64,000 bases of DNA from Tenuifilum sp. 4138str (GCF_041102575.1 NZ_JBGCUE010000002.1:124001-188000); one strand, 5' to 3'; shown: positions 43,887 to 53,574, counted from the stretch's first letter. Notes: generated from the letters alone by a model not told the origin. A program made the numbers and translations.

Positions 43887-44975
43887 ATGAGTAATATACT
43901 CTTTATTGTTCAACTTCCGCCTCCGGTTCATGGTGCTAGCTTAATGAATAAGCTGGTAATGGCTAGGGCTTCGCAATTGCCAAACAACAAATGCATTACC
44001 ATTAGCCTTAACTTTTCAAAATCGCTTTCCGATTTACAGCGATTTAAACCCCGTAAAATACTTAGGGCCATAACGGTTGTTTTCGAAATTATAGGTAAAA
44101 TCATTAAGTACAAGCCCGATATAGTTTACTTCTCAATGGTTCCCATTGGACTTGTGTTGATTAGGGATAGCTTTTACTTAATGCTTTGCAAGGCATTATC
44201 ACCAAAATCAAAAAAGATAATTCATCTTCACCGGCCGGGAATGCTACAGTTTTATAGTCAGAAACCATACCTGTACCGATTTTATAGTTTTATTTTCAAA
44301 AACTGCGAAATTGTTCACCTAACCCCTCGCCTGGCCAGGTTGGAGCTTTCCCCTTTGAACTTAAAAAAAACTAAAATTACCGTTATTCCCAACTCCATAA
44401 TCAAAACACCCGAATACGAAAGGCACGAAAAGGACTGGAGTAATATCCTATTTCTTTCAAATTTTCTAATACATAAGGGACATTATGAACTGGTTGAGGC
44501 ATTTGCAATACTCAGCAGCAAATACCCACAGCTAAAGCTCACCCTTGCAGGGGCATTCCCATCCGAAACGGAAGAGCAAAACTTGCTGGAACGAATAAAC
44601 CAGTATGGGTTGAACAGAACGGTTGAGGTTGTAGGCCCTGTTTACGGTCCCAAAAGATTTGAACTGTATAGTAGGGCAGGTATCTTTGTACTTCCATCAA
44701 AACTAGAGTACTTCCCCCTGGTTATTCTGGAAGCCATGTCGGAACGATGTGCTGTTATAACCAGCGGAAAGGAAAATTTACAGGATACCTTTGTTGATGG
44801 CAAGCAACTGCTTTTCCTTGAAAGTGTTGACCCCTACGATATTTCGCAGAAGATTGAAAGATTAATACAATCGCCACAGCTTACCCAATCAATTGCGAAC
44901 GAAGGCTACAAAAGGTTCACCGAAATACAGGAAGAAAGCCTCTTAAAAATAGACAAGCTCTTCACATGCCAATAG
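43887..44975 (+). CDS. Group 1 (GT4) glycosyltransferase
   Basis: The 362-residue protein has a GT-B fold. The N-terminal domain begins LFIVQLPPPVHGASLMNK, a common start in GT4 enzymes. The C-terminal donor domain has ILFLSNFLIHKGHYELVEAF, LKLTLAGAFPSE and the sugar-nucleotide signature SKLEYFPLVILEAMSERCAVI with the E-x7-E pair. It should transfer a sugar from a nucleotide donor to a lipid or glycan acceptor at the inner membrane. No transport or polymerase genes are nearby, so this is not a full capsule cluster. Confidence 0.88.
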   Translation: MSNILFIVQLPPPVHGASLMNKLVMARASQLPNNKCITISLNFSKSLSDLQRFKPRKILRAITVVFEIIGKIIKYKPDIVYFSMVPIGLVLIRDSFYLMLCKALSPKSKKIIHLHRPGMLQFYSQKPYLYRFYSFIFKNCEIVHLTPRLARLELSPLNLKKTKITVIPNSIIKTPEYERHEKDWSNILFLSNFLIHKGHYELVEAFAILSSKYPQLKLTLAGAFPSETEEQNLLERINQYGLNRTVEVVGPVYGPKRFELYSRAGIFVLPSKLEYFPLVILEAMSERCAVITSGKENLQDTFVDGKQLLFLESVDPYDISQKIERLIQSPQLTQSIANEGYKRFTEIQEESLLKIDKLFTCQ

Positions 44976-45042
44976 AACTAGAATGTACTTTCAATAATTT
45001 TCATGATTGCCTTCAATTCTAGGGCATCTACCATAAAATCTA

Positions 45043-45050
45043 TATCTTTG
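45043..45050 (+). promoter_or_regulatory. -7 box for prfB
   Basis: TATCTTTG matches TAnnTTTG and lies 18 nt before the prfB ATG at 45069. Confidence 0.45.
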
Positions 45051-45068
45051 CAAAAATCTTTTTACGGA

Positions 45069-46158
45069 ATGACAACCATTGAACAGGTAAAAGAGCTTGC
45101 AAAGCGCCGCGATGCGCTGAGGAGGTATCTTTGACATCGACAAGCTTAGTATAGAATACGAAGAGGAACAGCAAAAAACACAAGCCCCCGACTTTTGGGA
45201 TAAGCCCGATGAAGCAGAGAAACAGCTTAAGAAAGTAGCTTCAATCAAATCCTGGATAGATGGCTTTAATAAGGTAAACAGCCTTACCGAGGATTTGCAG
45301 GTTATGTTTGACTTTGCCAAGGAAGGTGCTGCAACCGAAGAAGAAATTAACTCCCACTACAGGCAAACCCTGCAGGCCATTGAGGATTTGGAGCTAAAGA
45401 ACATGCTCGGTAAGGAAGAGGATAGGCTTGGGGCAATCATGAAAATCAACTCCGGTGCCGGAGGAACTGAAAGTATGGACTGGGCGGCCATGCTCATGCG
45501 CATGTACATGCGCTGGGGCGAGCGGAATGACTACGAGGTAAAAGTTGTAGATGTGCAGGATGGCGAGGAGGCCGGCGTAAAATCTTGTACACTGGAGTTT
45601 GTGGGCGAAATGGCTTACGGATTTCTAAAGGGCGAGAATGGCGTTCACCGCCTGGTTCGCATATCCCCATTCGACAGCAATGCCCGAAGGCACACATCGT
45701 TTGCATCGGTCTTTGTTTCGCCAGCAGTTGACGAAACCATTGAAATAACCATTAACCCAGCCGACATTAAATGGGACACATACCGTTCATCGGGGGCCGG
45801 TGGCCAAAACGTAAATAAGGTTGAAACAGGCGTCCGCCTTTACCACATCCCAACAGGCATCGTAATTGAGAATACCGAATCGAGGTCGCAATTTCAGAAT
45901 AAGGAGAATGCCATGCGACTACTGAAATCGCATCTTTACGAGTTGGAACTACGCAAACGCCGTGAGATTCAGGCCGAGATTGAAGGGAAAAAGAAAAAAA
46001 TTGAGTGGGGCTCACAAATCCGGAACTATGTGCTCCACCCCTACAAACTTGTTAAGGACCTAAGGTCGGGCTATGAAACCTCCGATGTAAATGCCATACT
46101 CGATGGCGACCTTAACGAATGTATTAAAGCTTACCTGATGCAGTTTGGCGACGAGTAG
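45069..46158 (+). CDS. prfB: Peptide chain release factor 2, with programmed +1 frameshift
   Basis: RF2 ends translation at UGA and UAA. The first frame starts at ATG 45069 ([21 protein letters not shown], 21 codons) and meets an in-frame TGA at 45132-45134. Reading resumes at GAC 45133, one base forward, and continues to 46158, giving about 362 residues, the normal RF2 length. The slip site is AGGAGG-TAT-CTT-TGA-C: a Shine-Dalgarno-like AGGAGG three bases before CTT, as in the known autoregulatory RF2 frameshift. Downstream are the SPF-like region and the GGQ loop ([16 protein letters not shown]). The stop codon lies within a terminator. Confidence 0.97.
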
Positions 46159-46177
46159 CCAATGCTACTCGTTTTTT
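46151..46177 (+). terminator. Shared terminator spanning the prfB and EamA stop codons
   Basis: ACGAGTAG (46151-46158) pairs perfectly with CTACTCGT (46165-46172) around CCAATG, followed by six T. The left arm contains the prfB TAG and the right arm the complement of the minus-strand EamA TAG, so both genes end in the same words (GAG TAG). Confidence 0.85.
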
Positions 46178-47121
46178 CTTAGCCTAGCTCGTGTTATTAG
46201 CCCAACTGGTATAAATGCGAATATATTACGAAATCTTTTTTGTGGAATTTGAGAAAGGAATAAACCTAAAACAACCATTACAATACCAAGCGCCTTAACC
46301 AACGTGATGGTCTCATTTATTAGAAAATAGGATAAAAAGGCTGTCATAACAGGAATGGCATTTGCAAAAGCATTGGCTTTTGTAACCCCTAAATGTTTAA
46401 CCGAATGCATGAAGAGCAAAAAGGCAAAAGTTGATGCAATAATGCCTAGCTTGACAACTGGAATAAGTGTGCGCAACGACACCCCGACTGTTAGAAAATG
46501 GTTAAATTCAAATATGAAAAAGAGTGGGATAAAATAGATAAGTGCTATCGTATTCTGATAGGTTATGATGGTAAAAACGCTATAACGTTCGGTCAACTTC
46601 CTTAGGGCTAGAGAGTAACTAAGACCAGCAAAAACAGCAAGAAACATACAGGCTATGCCTAGAGGATTTGCATCAAGTTTACCAAATCCTCTATAAAAAA
46701 CTACCATTGCAACCCCAATAACCGAAAACAGGACACCAATAAAGTTCATTAGAGTAATTCGTGTATTATACAGATAAAATTCACCTAATGGGCTAAAAAG
46801 TGGAATAGTTGCTATAATTACAGCACCAAGCGTAGGCGAGACCATTGTCATACCAAAACTCTCACCTATAAAGTAAAGGAAGGGTTCAAAAAAGGCAAGC
46901 AGAAGGAAGTATTTCAAATCGCTAACTTTCATTTTGGTCAGTTTCCTCATTATTAGTCCTACCGTGATAAAAAGGAAAATGGCAGAAATAGATAACCTAC
47001 CAACCACTAAAGTGATAGGTTTATAGAATTGGAATACCTCCTTATACCAAATATAAGAGAGCGACCAAAAAAACATGGCCAGCACAGCTGCAGTGTAAAT
47101 CCCAATGGAATTATTCTTCAT
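46165..47121 (-). CDS. EamA-family (DMT) transporter, copy 1
   Basis: The 318-residue protein has ten predicted membrane helices arranged as two five-helix EamA repeats. The first begins AVLAMFFWSLSYIWYK and the second LGIACMFLAVFAGLSYSLAL. The DMT superfamily exports amino acids, metabolites or drugs; the substrate cannot be deduced. It is alone on the minus strand, convergent with prfB. A second EamA gene at 49885 is only distantly similar, so they are not a recent duplication. Confidence 0.88.
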   Translation of the reverse strand: MKNNSIGIYTAAVLAMFFWSLSYIWYKEVFQFYKPITLVVGRLSISAIFLFITVGLIMRKLTKMKVSDLKYFLLLAFFEPFLYFIGESFGMTMVSPTLGAVIIATIPLFSPLGEFYLYNTRITLMNFIGVLFSVIGVAMVVFYRGFGKLDANPLGIACMFLAVFAGLSYSLALRKLTERYSVFTIITYQNTIALIYFIPLFFIFEFNHFLTVGVSLRTLIPVVKLGIIASTFAFLLFMHSVKHLGVTKANAFANAIPVMTAFLSYFLINETITLVKALGIVMVVLGLFLSQIPQKRFRNIFAFIPVGLITRARLRKNE

Positions 47122-47189
47122 TGTTTAAAGTTCAATTAATTGGCAAAGGTTTAGAACGGTGTAAACCCAAAAGGTTTATGCGACAAAAA

Positions 47190-47220
47190 TAAAAAAAGGG
47201 CGTTGAACACTCAACGCCCT
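47190..47220 (-). terminator. Terminator after the FAS1 lipoprotein gene (minus strand)
   Basis: AGGGCGTTGA (47197-47206) pairs perfectly with TCAACGCCCT (47211-47220) around ACAC. On the minus strand the hairpin is followed by a T tract (A run 47190-47197). Confidence 0.92.
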
Positions 47221-47237
47221 AATCTAATAATGCAAGC

Positions 47238-48581
47238 TTATTTTGCGGGAGGCAAAAGCACCTTGTTAATTACATGAATAACGCCATTGGTAGCCTGTAC
47301 ATCAACCAGAACAACCGAAGTGTTCTCGTTAATTGTAACGGTTGTACCAACATTAACATTGATATCGCCATTCAATGTAGGCACATTACCACTAGAAATT
47401 TGATTCGATTTTACATTACCTGATACCACATGGTAGAGCAGAATGGGCGTTAAATCATCCTTTGAAAGCTGTTCGATTCCTGAAACTCCAATTTCGGTGA
47501 AAAGGGCACTGAAAGCATCGTTGGTTGGGGCAAACACTGTAAATGGGCCCTCGCCCTTTAAGGTTTCAACAAGTTCAGCTTTTACCAGAGCCGAAACAAG
47601 AGTGCTGAAACTGCTATTAGCCAATGCTATATCAACAATCGTTGGGGGAAGCAAAACCTTATCGATAACATGAACTATACCGTTTGTACCAACCACATCG
47701 GTGGCAACAATTTTAGAATTGTTGTTCAGCATAACAGCAGCGGCATCGACAAGTAAGGAAACTTTAGAGTCATTTGGACCTGGGCTCAAAGTTGAAACAT
47801 AGCCAGTTTGAAGTTGTGTGGATTTAACTGCAGTACCTAAAACGTGGTATAAAAGTATTGGAGTCAAATCCTCGGCATTAAGCGCATCTAAACCACTTAT
47901 ACCTAAATCAGTGAAAAGTTGACTAAATGCATCGTTTGTAGGAGCGAAAACTGTAAACGGTCCATCGGCCTTAAGGGCATTAACCAGGTTGGCTTTGGTT
48001 AGTGCAGCCACTAAAGATGTAAAACTGCTGTTTGCAAGGGCAATATCAACCACTGTTTGCGGAAGTAAAACCTTATCAATTACATGAATAACCCCATTGG
48101 TGGCTGAAATATCGGCAGCGGTAATACCAACATTTCCGTTGAGTTTGAGCATACTTGCATCAACCTTAAGTGAAACACCTAATCCACCTGCACCGGGGCT
48201 AAGTGTTGAAACATAGCCACTCGTAAGCTGATTGGATTCAACCTTACCCGATAAAACATGGTAAAGCAGAATTGGGGTTAGCTGGTCAGCAGTTAAGGCA
48301 TCTATACCACTCACGCCTAACTGATTGAAAAGCTCGTTGAAGGCGGCGTTGGTTGGAGCAAACACTGTAAAAGGACCAGTTCCCTGAAGGGTTGTAACCA
48401 GGTTCGCCTTCTGGAGGGCTTGAACCAGAATTGAGAACTGTGGATTGGAAACGGCAACCTCAACAATGCTTTTAGGCATTTCCATCTCCTTTTCTTCATC
48501 CTTTTCGCAACTTGTTAATAGTAGCGTTCCCGCTAGGCCTACCAAAGCTAGTAGAGCAAATAGATTTTTTCTTGTTTTCAT
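47238..48581 (-). CDS. Lipoprotein with three tandem fasciclin (FAS1) domains
   Basis: The product (447 residues from the ATG at 48581) has a lipoprotein signal (KNLFALLALVGLAGTLLLTSC) and an acidic linker EKDEEKEMEM, which may favour surface export in this phylum. Three FAS1 repeats follow (about 40-180, 181-320, 321-447). Each has NPQFSILVQAL or NSSFTSLVAAL, G-PFTVFAPTN-x-AF, ILLYHVLSG or LG, and NGVIHVIDKVLLP. FAS1 domains mediate adhesion to proteins or glycans. Between-repeat similarity is high, so internal duplication is likely fairly recent. Confidence 0.92.
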   Translation of the reverse strand: MKTRKNLFALLALVGLAGTLLLTSCEKDEEKEMEMPKSIVEVAVSNPQFSILVQALQKANLVTTLQGTGPFTVFAPTNAAFNELFNQLGVSGIDALTADQLTPILLYHVLSGKVESNQLTSGYVSTLSPGAGGLGVSLKVDASMLKLNGNVGITAADISATNGVIHVIDKVLLPQTVVDIALANSSFTSLVAALTKANLVNALKADGPFTVFAPTNDAFSQLFTDLGISGLDALNAEDLTPILLYHVLGTAVKSTQLQTGYVSTLSPGPNDSKVSLLVDAAAVMLNNNSKIVATDVVGTNGIVHVIDKVLLPPTIVDIALANSSFSTLVSALVKAELVETLKGEGPFTVFAPTNDAFSALFTEIGVSGIEQLSKDDLTPILLYHVVSGNVKSNQISSGNVPTLNGDINVNVGTTVTINENTSVVLVDVQATNGVIHVINKVLLPPAK

Positions 48582-48770
48582 AATTGTGTGTTTTTGTTGA
48601 TTATGCCCTACTAACATTAAAAAATGGTCTTTGTTCATTTTATTTTCTATTTGCATACTCTTTTGTTGGTTAATTTTTGTTATTTATATGTCTTTGTTGA
48701 TTGATTTATTTGGGTGGATTTGGATTTATTTACCAAAAATCGATAATTTTACAGAAATTTGGTTGCAGGT

Positions 48771-49916
48771 ATGGAAGAACTCATCAGGCTACGTCACGAG
48801 CTGCATCGCAACCCTGAACTCTCTGGCCAAGAAAGAGCTACGGGGAAAAGAATTCGTTTTTTTCTAAGCCGCTACCAACCACATGAACTTTACTCAAATA
48901 TTGCTGGTGAGGGAATGGCTGTAGTATACAGGGGCAAAGAGCCTGGCCCTACAGTACTATTCCGCTGCGATATGGATGCCCTGCCCATTACCGAGCTCTC
49001 CGATTTTAAGTACAAGTCCAATACTCCCGGAGTTTCACATACCTGTGGCCACGATGGCCATATGGCCATTGTTTCAGGCCTGGCGGTTCGTTTTTTTGAA
49101 AATCCTTTAGAAAAGGGGAAGGTGATTCTGTTCTACCAACCCTCAGAGGAGAATGGTTCCGGTGCCAAGGAATCCATTGAAAGGCTAAAAGAGCTAGACC
49201 TCATGCCCGATTATGCATTTGCACTTCATAATTTACCCAAGTACAAAAAGGGCAGCGTAGTGCTTGGCCGATACACCTTTACGGCAGCATCAAAAGGCTT
49301 GATTATTAAACTTACCGGACGAAATTCCCATGCAGCCTTCCCAGAACTGGGACTTAATCCATCGGCGGCTACAGCTGAAATCATTCAGCACCTGCTTGCG
49401 TTACCTACCAACTTAAAGTATAAGAACTTTGTACTGGTAACCCTTATACACGTTAAGATTGGCGAAGTGGCATTTGGAACCTCAGCCGGTTCGGCTGTTA
49501 TTATGGCTACACTCAGAGCCTTTGACGATTCCGATATGCACCTACTTTCCGATAACGCTCTCAAAACATCAACCCAAATTGCAACCAGACATGGCTTAGC
49601 CATTGAAACCGAATTTACCGACGATTTCCCAGCCTCAGTTTGCGACCCGCAGCTTACTAATGTTGTAGAGAAAATTGCCTCCGAGCAAAGGAAAGAGGTT
49701 ATTTACCTCAATGAACCCAACCGCTGGAGCGAGGATTTTGCCCACTTTACAGGTGTATTCCCATCGGTAATTTTCGGACTTGGTGCGGGTGAAGACCACC
49801 CCGATATACATAGCCCAACCTACGATTTTCCCGATGACCTAATTATTGATGGAGTTGACCTACTGGAATCAATAGCACGAGAAATCACTTCCTCTGAATC
49901 CTTTTTAAAATCCTAA
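48771..49916 (+). CDS. M20-family amidohydrolase
   Basis: The 381-residue protein (ATG 48771) belongs to the M20D IAA-amino-acid hydrolase/hippurate hydrolase type: LIRLRHELHRNPELSGQE at the start, LFRCDMDALPI, the metal site HTCGHDGHMA, the catalytic YQPSEENGSGAKE and the dimerisation domain with GRNSHAAFPELGLNPS. A late WSEDFAHF and GAGEDHPDIHSPTY supply the last ligands. It should cleave N-acylated amino acids or small amides in the cytoplasm. The last 32 bp overlap the convergent EamA gene. Confidence 0.93.
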   Translation: MEELIRLRHELHRNPELSGQERATGKRIRFFLSRYQPHELYSNIAGEGMAVVYRGKEPGPTVLFRCDMDALPITELSDFKYKSNTPGVSHTCGHDGHMAIVSGLAVRFFENPLEKGKVILFYQPSEENGSGAKESIERLKELDLMPDYAFALHNLPKYKKGSVVLGRYTFTAASKGLIIKLTGRNSHAAFPELGLNPSAATAEIIQHLLALPTNLKYKNFVLVTLIHVKIGEVAFGTSAGSAVIMATLRAFDDSDMHLLSDNALKTSTQIATRHGLAIETEFTDDFPASVCDPQLTNVVEKIASEQRKEVIYLNEPNRWSEDFAHFTGVFPSVIFGLGAGEDHPDIHSPTYDFPDDLIIDGVDLLESIAREITSSESFLKS

Positions 49917-50826
49917 CCAGCCAGCCGTCAGGACGCTGGCTTACTAAGTAAACCCCTGCAAATACCAGAGCTGCAGCAGTTATCTTTCTGGCATCGAGGC
50001 TATCCATTCCCAACAATACAGCAACTAAGGCCGCTATAACAGGCTGAGAGTAAATATATATGCTTACAGTGCTTGCCTGAACGTACCGTAATCCCCATCC
50101 GTTCAAGAGGTATGCTAAAAATGTTGGGCCAAGTAAAACAAAAAGTATTGAAGCGTAAATCATTGGTGGAATAACTGCCCACCTTGTAGTGGCTAAATCG
50201 TAAACACCAAAGGGAAGCAGGGAAATCAAACCAACCACAAAAACACCTTTCATAACAGTAATTGGCCTATACTTTAGCATCAGGGGCTTTACTACCACAA
50301 GGTAAAACGCATAGAAAAGAGTATTCAGGAAAAGCAAGGCATTGCCAAGGGTATGGTTCTGCCCAACCTCCAGGGAGCCCTTGCTCAGGATAAGCAAAAG
50401 GGCACCCGATGCACCAATAAGCAAACCTGTTACTTTAACAAAATTGATATGTTCCGATAGGACAAAGTATGCAATAAGCATCACCATTGCAGGGTTCAAG
50501 GTTGATATGATTGATGACTCGATTGGAGTACTGTAGTTTAACCCATTGAGAAATAGCAGCTGATTAAATGTAATGCCAAACAACCCCGATGCAATAAATC
50601 GTGGATAATCAGCTTTGCTTATTCTCTCATCACTCTTGTCAAATATCGAAATAACCCAGAAAAGAAACGAGGCTGTAACCACCCGAAGGAGAGTGAATGC
50701 CATGGGCGATAGGTAATTGGGCATAACCCCTTTGGCTATTGAGTAGTTAAGCCCAAACATAATGTTTGCAAGTATTATGGCTAAATGTGACTCGGCTCGC
50801 TTATTTTTTGCAATCACCATATACAT
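49885..50826 (-). CDS. EamA-family (DMT) transporter, copy 2
   Basis: The 313-residue product has ten predicted membrane helices in two EamA repeats: HLAIILANIMFGLNYSIAKG begins the first and LGNALLFLNTLFYAFYLVV the second. It likely exports a small metabolite; the substrate is unknown. Start choice is uncertain between the ATGs at 50826 and 50820. The 3' end overlaps the M20 gene by 32 bp in convergent orientation. Confidence 0.88.
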   Translation of the reverse strand: MYMVIAKNKRAESHLAIILANIMFGLNYSIAKGVMPNYLSPMAFTLLRVVTASFLFWVISIFDKSDERISKADYPRFIASGLFGITFNQLLFLNGLNYSTPIESSIISTLNPAMVMLIAYFVLSEHINFVKVTGLLIGASGALLLILSKGSLEVGQNHTLGNALLFLNTLFYAFYLVVVKPLMLKYRPITVMKGVFVVGLISLLPFGVYDLATTRWAVIPPMIYASILFVLLGPTFLAYLLNGWGLRYVQASTVSIYIYSQPVIAALVAVLLGMDSLDARKITAAALVFAGVYLVSQRPDGWLVRILKRIQRK

Positions 50827-50965
50827 TAAAAATACAATGCAGTTCGATTTCTAAAACAAAGTAAAGTTTAAAAAAGCAAAACTTACAGAAGGGTTACAAA
50901 GTTCATGTTTTTAACCCAATAAACAATTTAGCTTTTAATTAGCCATGATTTAAACCCTAAAACTT

Positions 50966-50973
50966 TAAATTTG
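50966..50973 (+). promoter_or_regulatory. -7 box for the flippase-like gene
   Basis: TAAATTTG matches TAnnTTTG, 22 nt before the ATG at 50996. Confidence 0.4.
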
Positions 50974-50995
50974 TTAATTATTGCATTTGAAATTA

Positions 50996-52063
50996 ATGCA
51001 TAAGCAAACCGCCCATATTAAGGAAAACCCTGCACAACGTATAAAGGCAAAACTTGCCCTAATACCGGTTTTGCTTGGGCTGGGAGTAACAGGGGTCTTA
51101 CTATACAATGAATTTAACCCTAGGGCTTTTGACGTTATAAACTTTACATGGAAATCAGCGTTGTGGCTAATGCTGGCTTGGCTTTTCATGGTTGGTCGCG
51201 ATTTGGGTTATACCCTCCGGCTAATGATTTTAAGCGATGGTAAATTCCGATTCTGGAAGGCTCTAAGGGTGATAATGCTCTGGGAATTTACCTCGGCAAT
51301 CACACCATCGGCTATAGGTGGCACCAGCGTGGCAATTGTTTATGTCAATAAGGAAGGTTTAAATCTTGGGCATAGCTCAGCACTGGTAATGATAACCTCG
51401 TTCCTGGATGAGCTTTACTTTGTGGTAATGTTTCCACTCCTGGTTTTGCTGGCAGGTTACCATGGATTATTCGATATTGGTACCACAAACAGCATGGCCA
51501 AGGAGCTTTTAACATTCAGCATTATTGGCTACTCATTAAAACTTGCCTGGGTAATAACCTTGGTTTACGGTTTATTCTTTAACCCCCGTGGACTTAAATG
51601 GTTGTTACTTTTGATTTTTAAACTACCATTCCTGCGGCGATGGAAGCATGGAGCAAATCGCGCCGGCTCCGATATCATAAACAGCTCCAAGGAATACCGA
51701 AACAAGCCCACTTCGTTCTGGGTAAAGGTTGTACTGGCCTCGTTTCTCTCGTGGTCATCGCGTTTCCTGGTTGTGAATGCGTTACTTATGGCATTCTTTA
51801 GCATTGAGCACAACCTGCTAATTTTTGCACGCCAACTGGTAATGTGGATAATGATGTTAGTGAGTCCAACTCCCGGAGGTAGTGGCTTTGCCGAGTTTGT
51901 TTTTACCCGTTACCTTTCAGAATTTATCCCTGTTGATGCAGCATTAATTGTTCCTGTTTCTGTGGCAATGGCCTTACTATGGAGACTGGTTACATACTAT
52001 CCTTACCTCTTCCTGGGTAGCATAATTTTCCCCCGCTGGGTTCGTCGACACTTCATCAAGTAA
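50996..52063 (+). CDS. LPG synthase transmembrane domain (UPF0104) family protein
   Basis: I choose the ATG at 50996 (355 residues) over a TTG at 50981 five codons upstream. The protein has about eight membrane helices and matches the transmembrane part of lysylphosphatidylglycerol synthase/flippase proteins: LWEFTSAITPSAIGGTSVAI in the first half and MIMMLVSPTPGGSGFAEFVF in the second, the family's conserved P-x-G-G pair. No aminoacyl-transferase domain is attached, so it is a stand-alone flippase-like protein of unknown lipid substrate. Confidence 0.85.
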   Translation: MHKQTAHIKENPAQRIKAKLALIPVLLGLGVTGVLLYNEFNPRAFDVINFTWKSALWLMLAWLFMVGRDLGYTLRLMILSDGKFRFWKALRVIMLWEFTSAITPSAIGGTSVAIVYVNKEGLNLGHSSALVMITSFLDELYFVVMFPLLVLLAGYHGLFDIGTTNSMAKELLTFSIIGYSLKLAWVITLVYGLFFNPRGLKWLLLLIFKLPFLRRWKHGANRAGSDIINSSKEYRNKPTSFWVKVVLASFLSWSSRFLVVNALLMAFFSIEHNLLIFARQLVMWIMMLVSPTPGGSGFAEFVFTRYLSEFIPVDAALIVPVSVAMALLWRLVTYYPYLFLGSIIFPRWVRRHFIK

Positions 52064-52138
52064 ATACTTTTCAAACTGACAGCTCTAAAACAAATCGTTT
52101 TATAAAGCTGTTTAGTTTGATATTAAAAAAAGGAGGAT

Positions 52139-52852
52139 ATGAATTATTTCTATATTACCGGTACTAGCTCGGGAATTGGGTTGGCGCTTACTCGCCAAAT
52201 ACTAAGCAATGACAGCTCCTATGTGGTTGGATACTCACGTAGAAATGTAGTTAGCCACCATAGGTATAAACATATTCAAATTGACTTCAGCCAACTGGGA
52301 GCAGCAAGAGAGGTAGAAATACCTTTCTTTCCCAATGCCAAACACGTTATACTTATAAATAATGCTGGCATACTAGGCGATGTAAAACCTATAGGTAAAA
52401 TAGATAATGAACAGCTAGAGAAAATATTCATGGTTAATACCGTTAGCCCTGCAATACTAACTAACCGTTTAATATCGTTATATCTACCTTCAGCTGAATT
52501 AATTACCATTGTTAACATCAGCTCCGGAGCAGCGCGCCATGCGGTGGAATCGTGGAGTGGGTACTGCGCATCCAAGGCAGCTATCGATATGTTTTCACTT
52601 GTGCTACATGCTGAACAAAAGCTGGTAGGCGACCCAAAGGTTAAAGTAATTTCATTAGCACCCGGAATAGTTGACACCCCCATGCAGGACTCGGTTCGTA
52701 AAGTTGACCCAACGTACTTTCCCCAATCCGAAAGGTTTCACCATTACAAGCAGAAAGGAATGCTTGCCTCAACCGAGCAGGTAGCAAAAAAAATCGTTGA
52801 GCTGATAGGTAACCCGCCCAACGATCCAATTATCGATTTACGTATGCTTTAA
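52139..52852 (+). CDS. Short-chain dehydrogenase/reductase
   Basis: The 237-residue protein is a classical SDR: nucleotide loop GTSSGIG (residues 8-14), the NNAG motif as LINNAGILGD, catalytic Ser in VNISSGAARH, and the Y-x-x-x-K pair in YCASKAA. The overall pattern, including PGIVDTPMQ and a compact C-terminus, resembles sepiapterin-reductase-like SDRs, but the substrate is not determined. The stop overlaps the convergent purQ end by 4 bp. Confidence 0.9.
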   Translation: MNYFYITGTSSGIGLALTRQILSNDSSYVVGYSRRNVVSHHRYKHIQIDFSQLGAAREVEIPFFPNAKHVILINNAGILGDVKPIGKIDNEQLEKIFMVNTVSPAILTNRLISLYLPSAELITIVNISSGAARHAVESWSGYCASKAAIDMFSLVLHAEQKLVGDPKVKVISLAPGIVDTPMQDSVRKVDPTYFPQSERFHHYKQKGMLASTEQVAKKIVELIGNPPNDPIIDLRML

Positions 52853-53553
52853 TTACTCAACTCCCTGATGTACTTAATCATTGACTCGAAAATAAGCCTG
52901 CCGTCAGTATTGCCCAGTTCATCGTCCGAGGCACGCTCCGGGTGGGGCATCATACCAAAAACATTGTGGCGCTCATTGCATACACCGGCAATGTTCTCCA
53001 CTGAGCCATTGGGGTTAGCACTTTCTGAAACCACTCCGCTCTCATCGCAATAGCGGAAAAGTATTTGACCGTTTATTCGCATTTGGGCAAGTGTATCCTT
53101 ATCGGCGTAGTAACGACCCTCGCCATGGGCAATGGGAACCTTAAGCGCCCTGTCGCGGGGTAAGTACTTTGTAAGAGCAGTGTTCTTGCTGTCAGGTACC
53201 AGGTGAACATTCTTGCATATGAACTTTTGGCTGGTGTTGTGCAGTAATGCTCCCGGTAAAAGTCCACTCTCGCAAAGAATTTGGAAACCATTGCAAATAC
53301 CAAACACGTAACCCCCATTATTGGCAAAATCAATTACCCTGTTCATTATTGGCGAAAACTTGGCCAGGGCCCCTGATCGTAGGTAATCGCCATAGGAGAA
53401 CCCGCCCGGCAGAATTATCACATCAATATTGGGATCAAAATCGGTTTCCTTGTGCCAAAGGGTGACTACTTCTTGCTCAAGAATCTCCTTAATTACATAT
53501 ACTGTATCCTGATCGCAGTTGGAACCAGGGAATACAACTACTCCAAACTTCAT
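52849..53553 (-). CDS. purQ: Phosphoribosylformylglycinamidine synthase subunit I (glutaminase)
   Basis: PurQ hydrolyses glutamine and channels ammonia to PurL in de novo purine synthesis. I start at ATG 53553 (234 residues, MKFGVVVFPGSNCDQD), the universal PurQ start; the frame extends upstream without family similarity. The class I amidotransferase triad is visible: Cys in FGICNGFQIL, and His-Glu in MMPHPERASD. LPGGFSYGDYLRSG is also diagnostic. A stand-alone PurQ implies a small PurL plus PurS elsewhere. Its promoter is divergent from that of the next gene. Confidence 0.96.
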   Translation of the reverse strand: MKFGVVVFPGSNCDQDTVYVIKEILEQEVVTLWHKETDFDPNIDVIILPGGFSYGDYLRSGALAKFSPIMNRVIDFANNGGYVFGICNGFQILCESGLLPGALLHNTSQKFICKNVHLVPDSKNTALTKYLPRDRALKVPIAHGEGRYYADKDTLAQMRINGQILFRYCDESGVVSESANPNGSVENIAGVCNERHNVFGMMPHPERASDDELGNTDGRLIFESMIKYIRELSN

Positions 53554-53574
53554 GCTAATGCAATTAATATGCGT

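Noticed and set aside
43256-44975. Capsule or O-antigen cluster
   Set aside because: Only one GT4 and one deacetylase are present, with no Wzx, Wzy, Wza/Wzc or sugar-nucleotide genes; housekeeping prfB follows.
45132-45134. prfB nonsense mutation or pseudogene
   Set aside because: The TGA sits in the exact known RF2 slip context and the downstream frame is intact with the GGQ loop.
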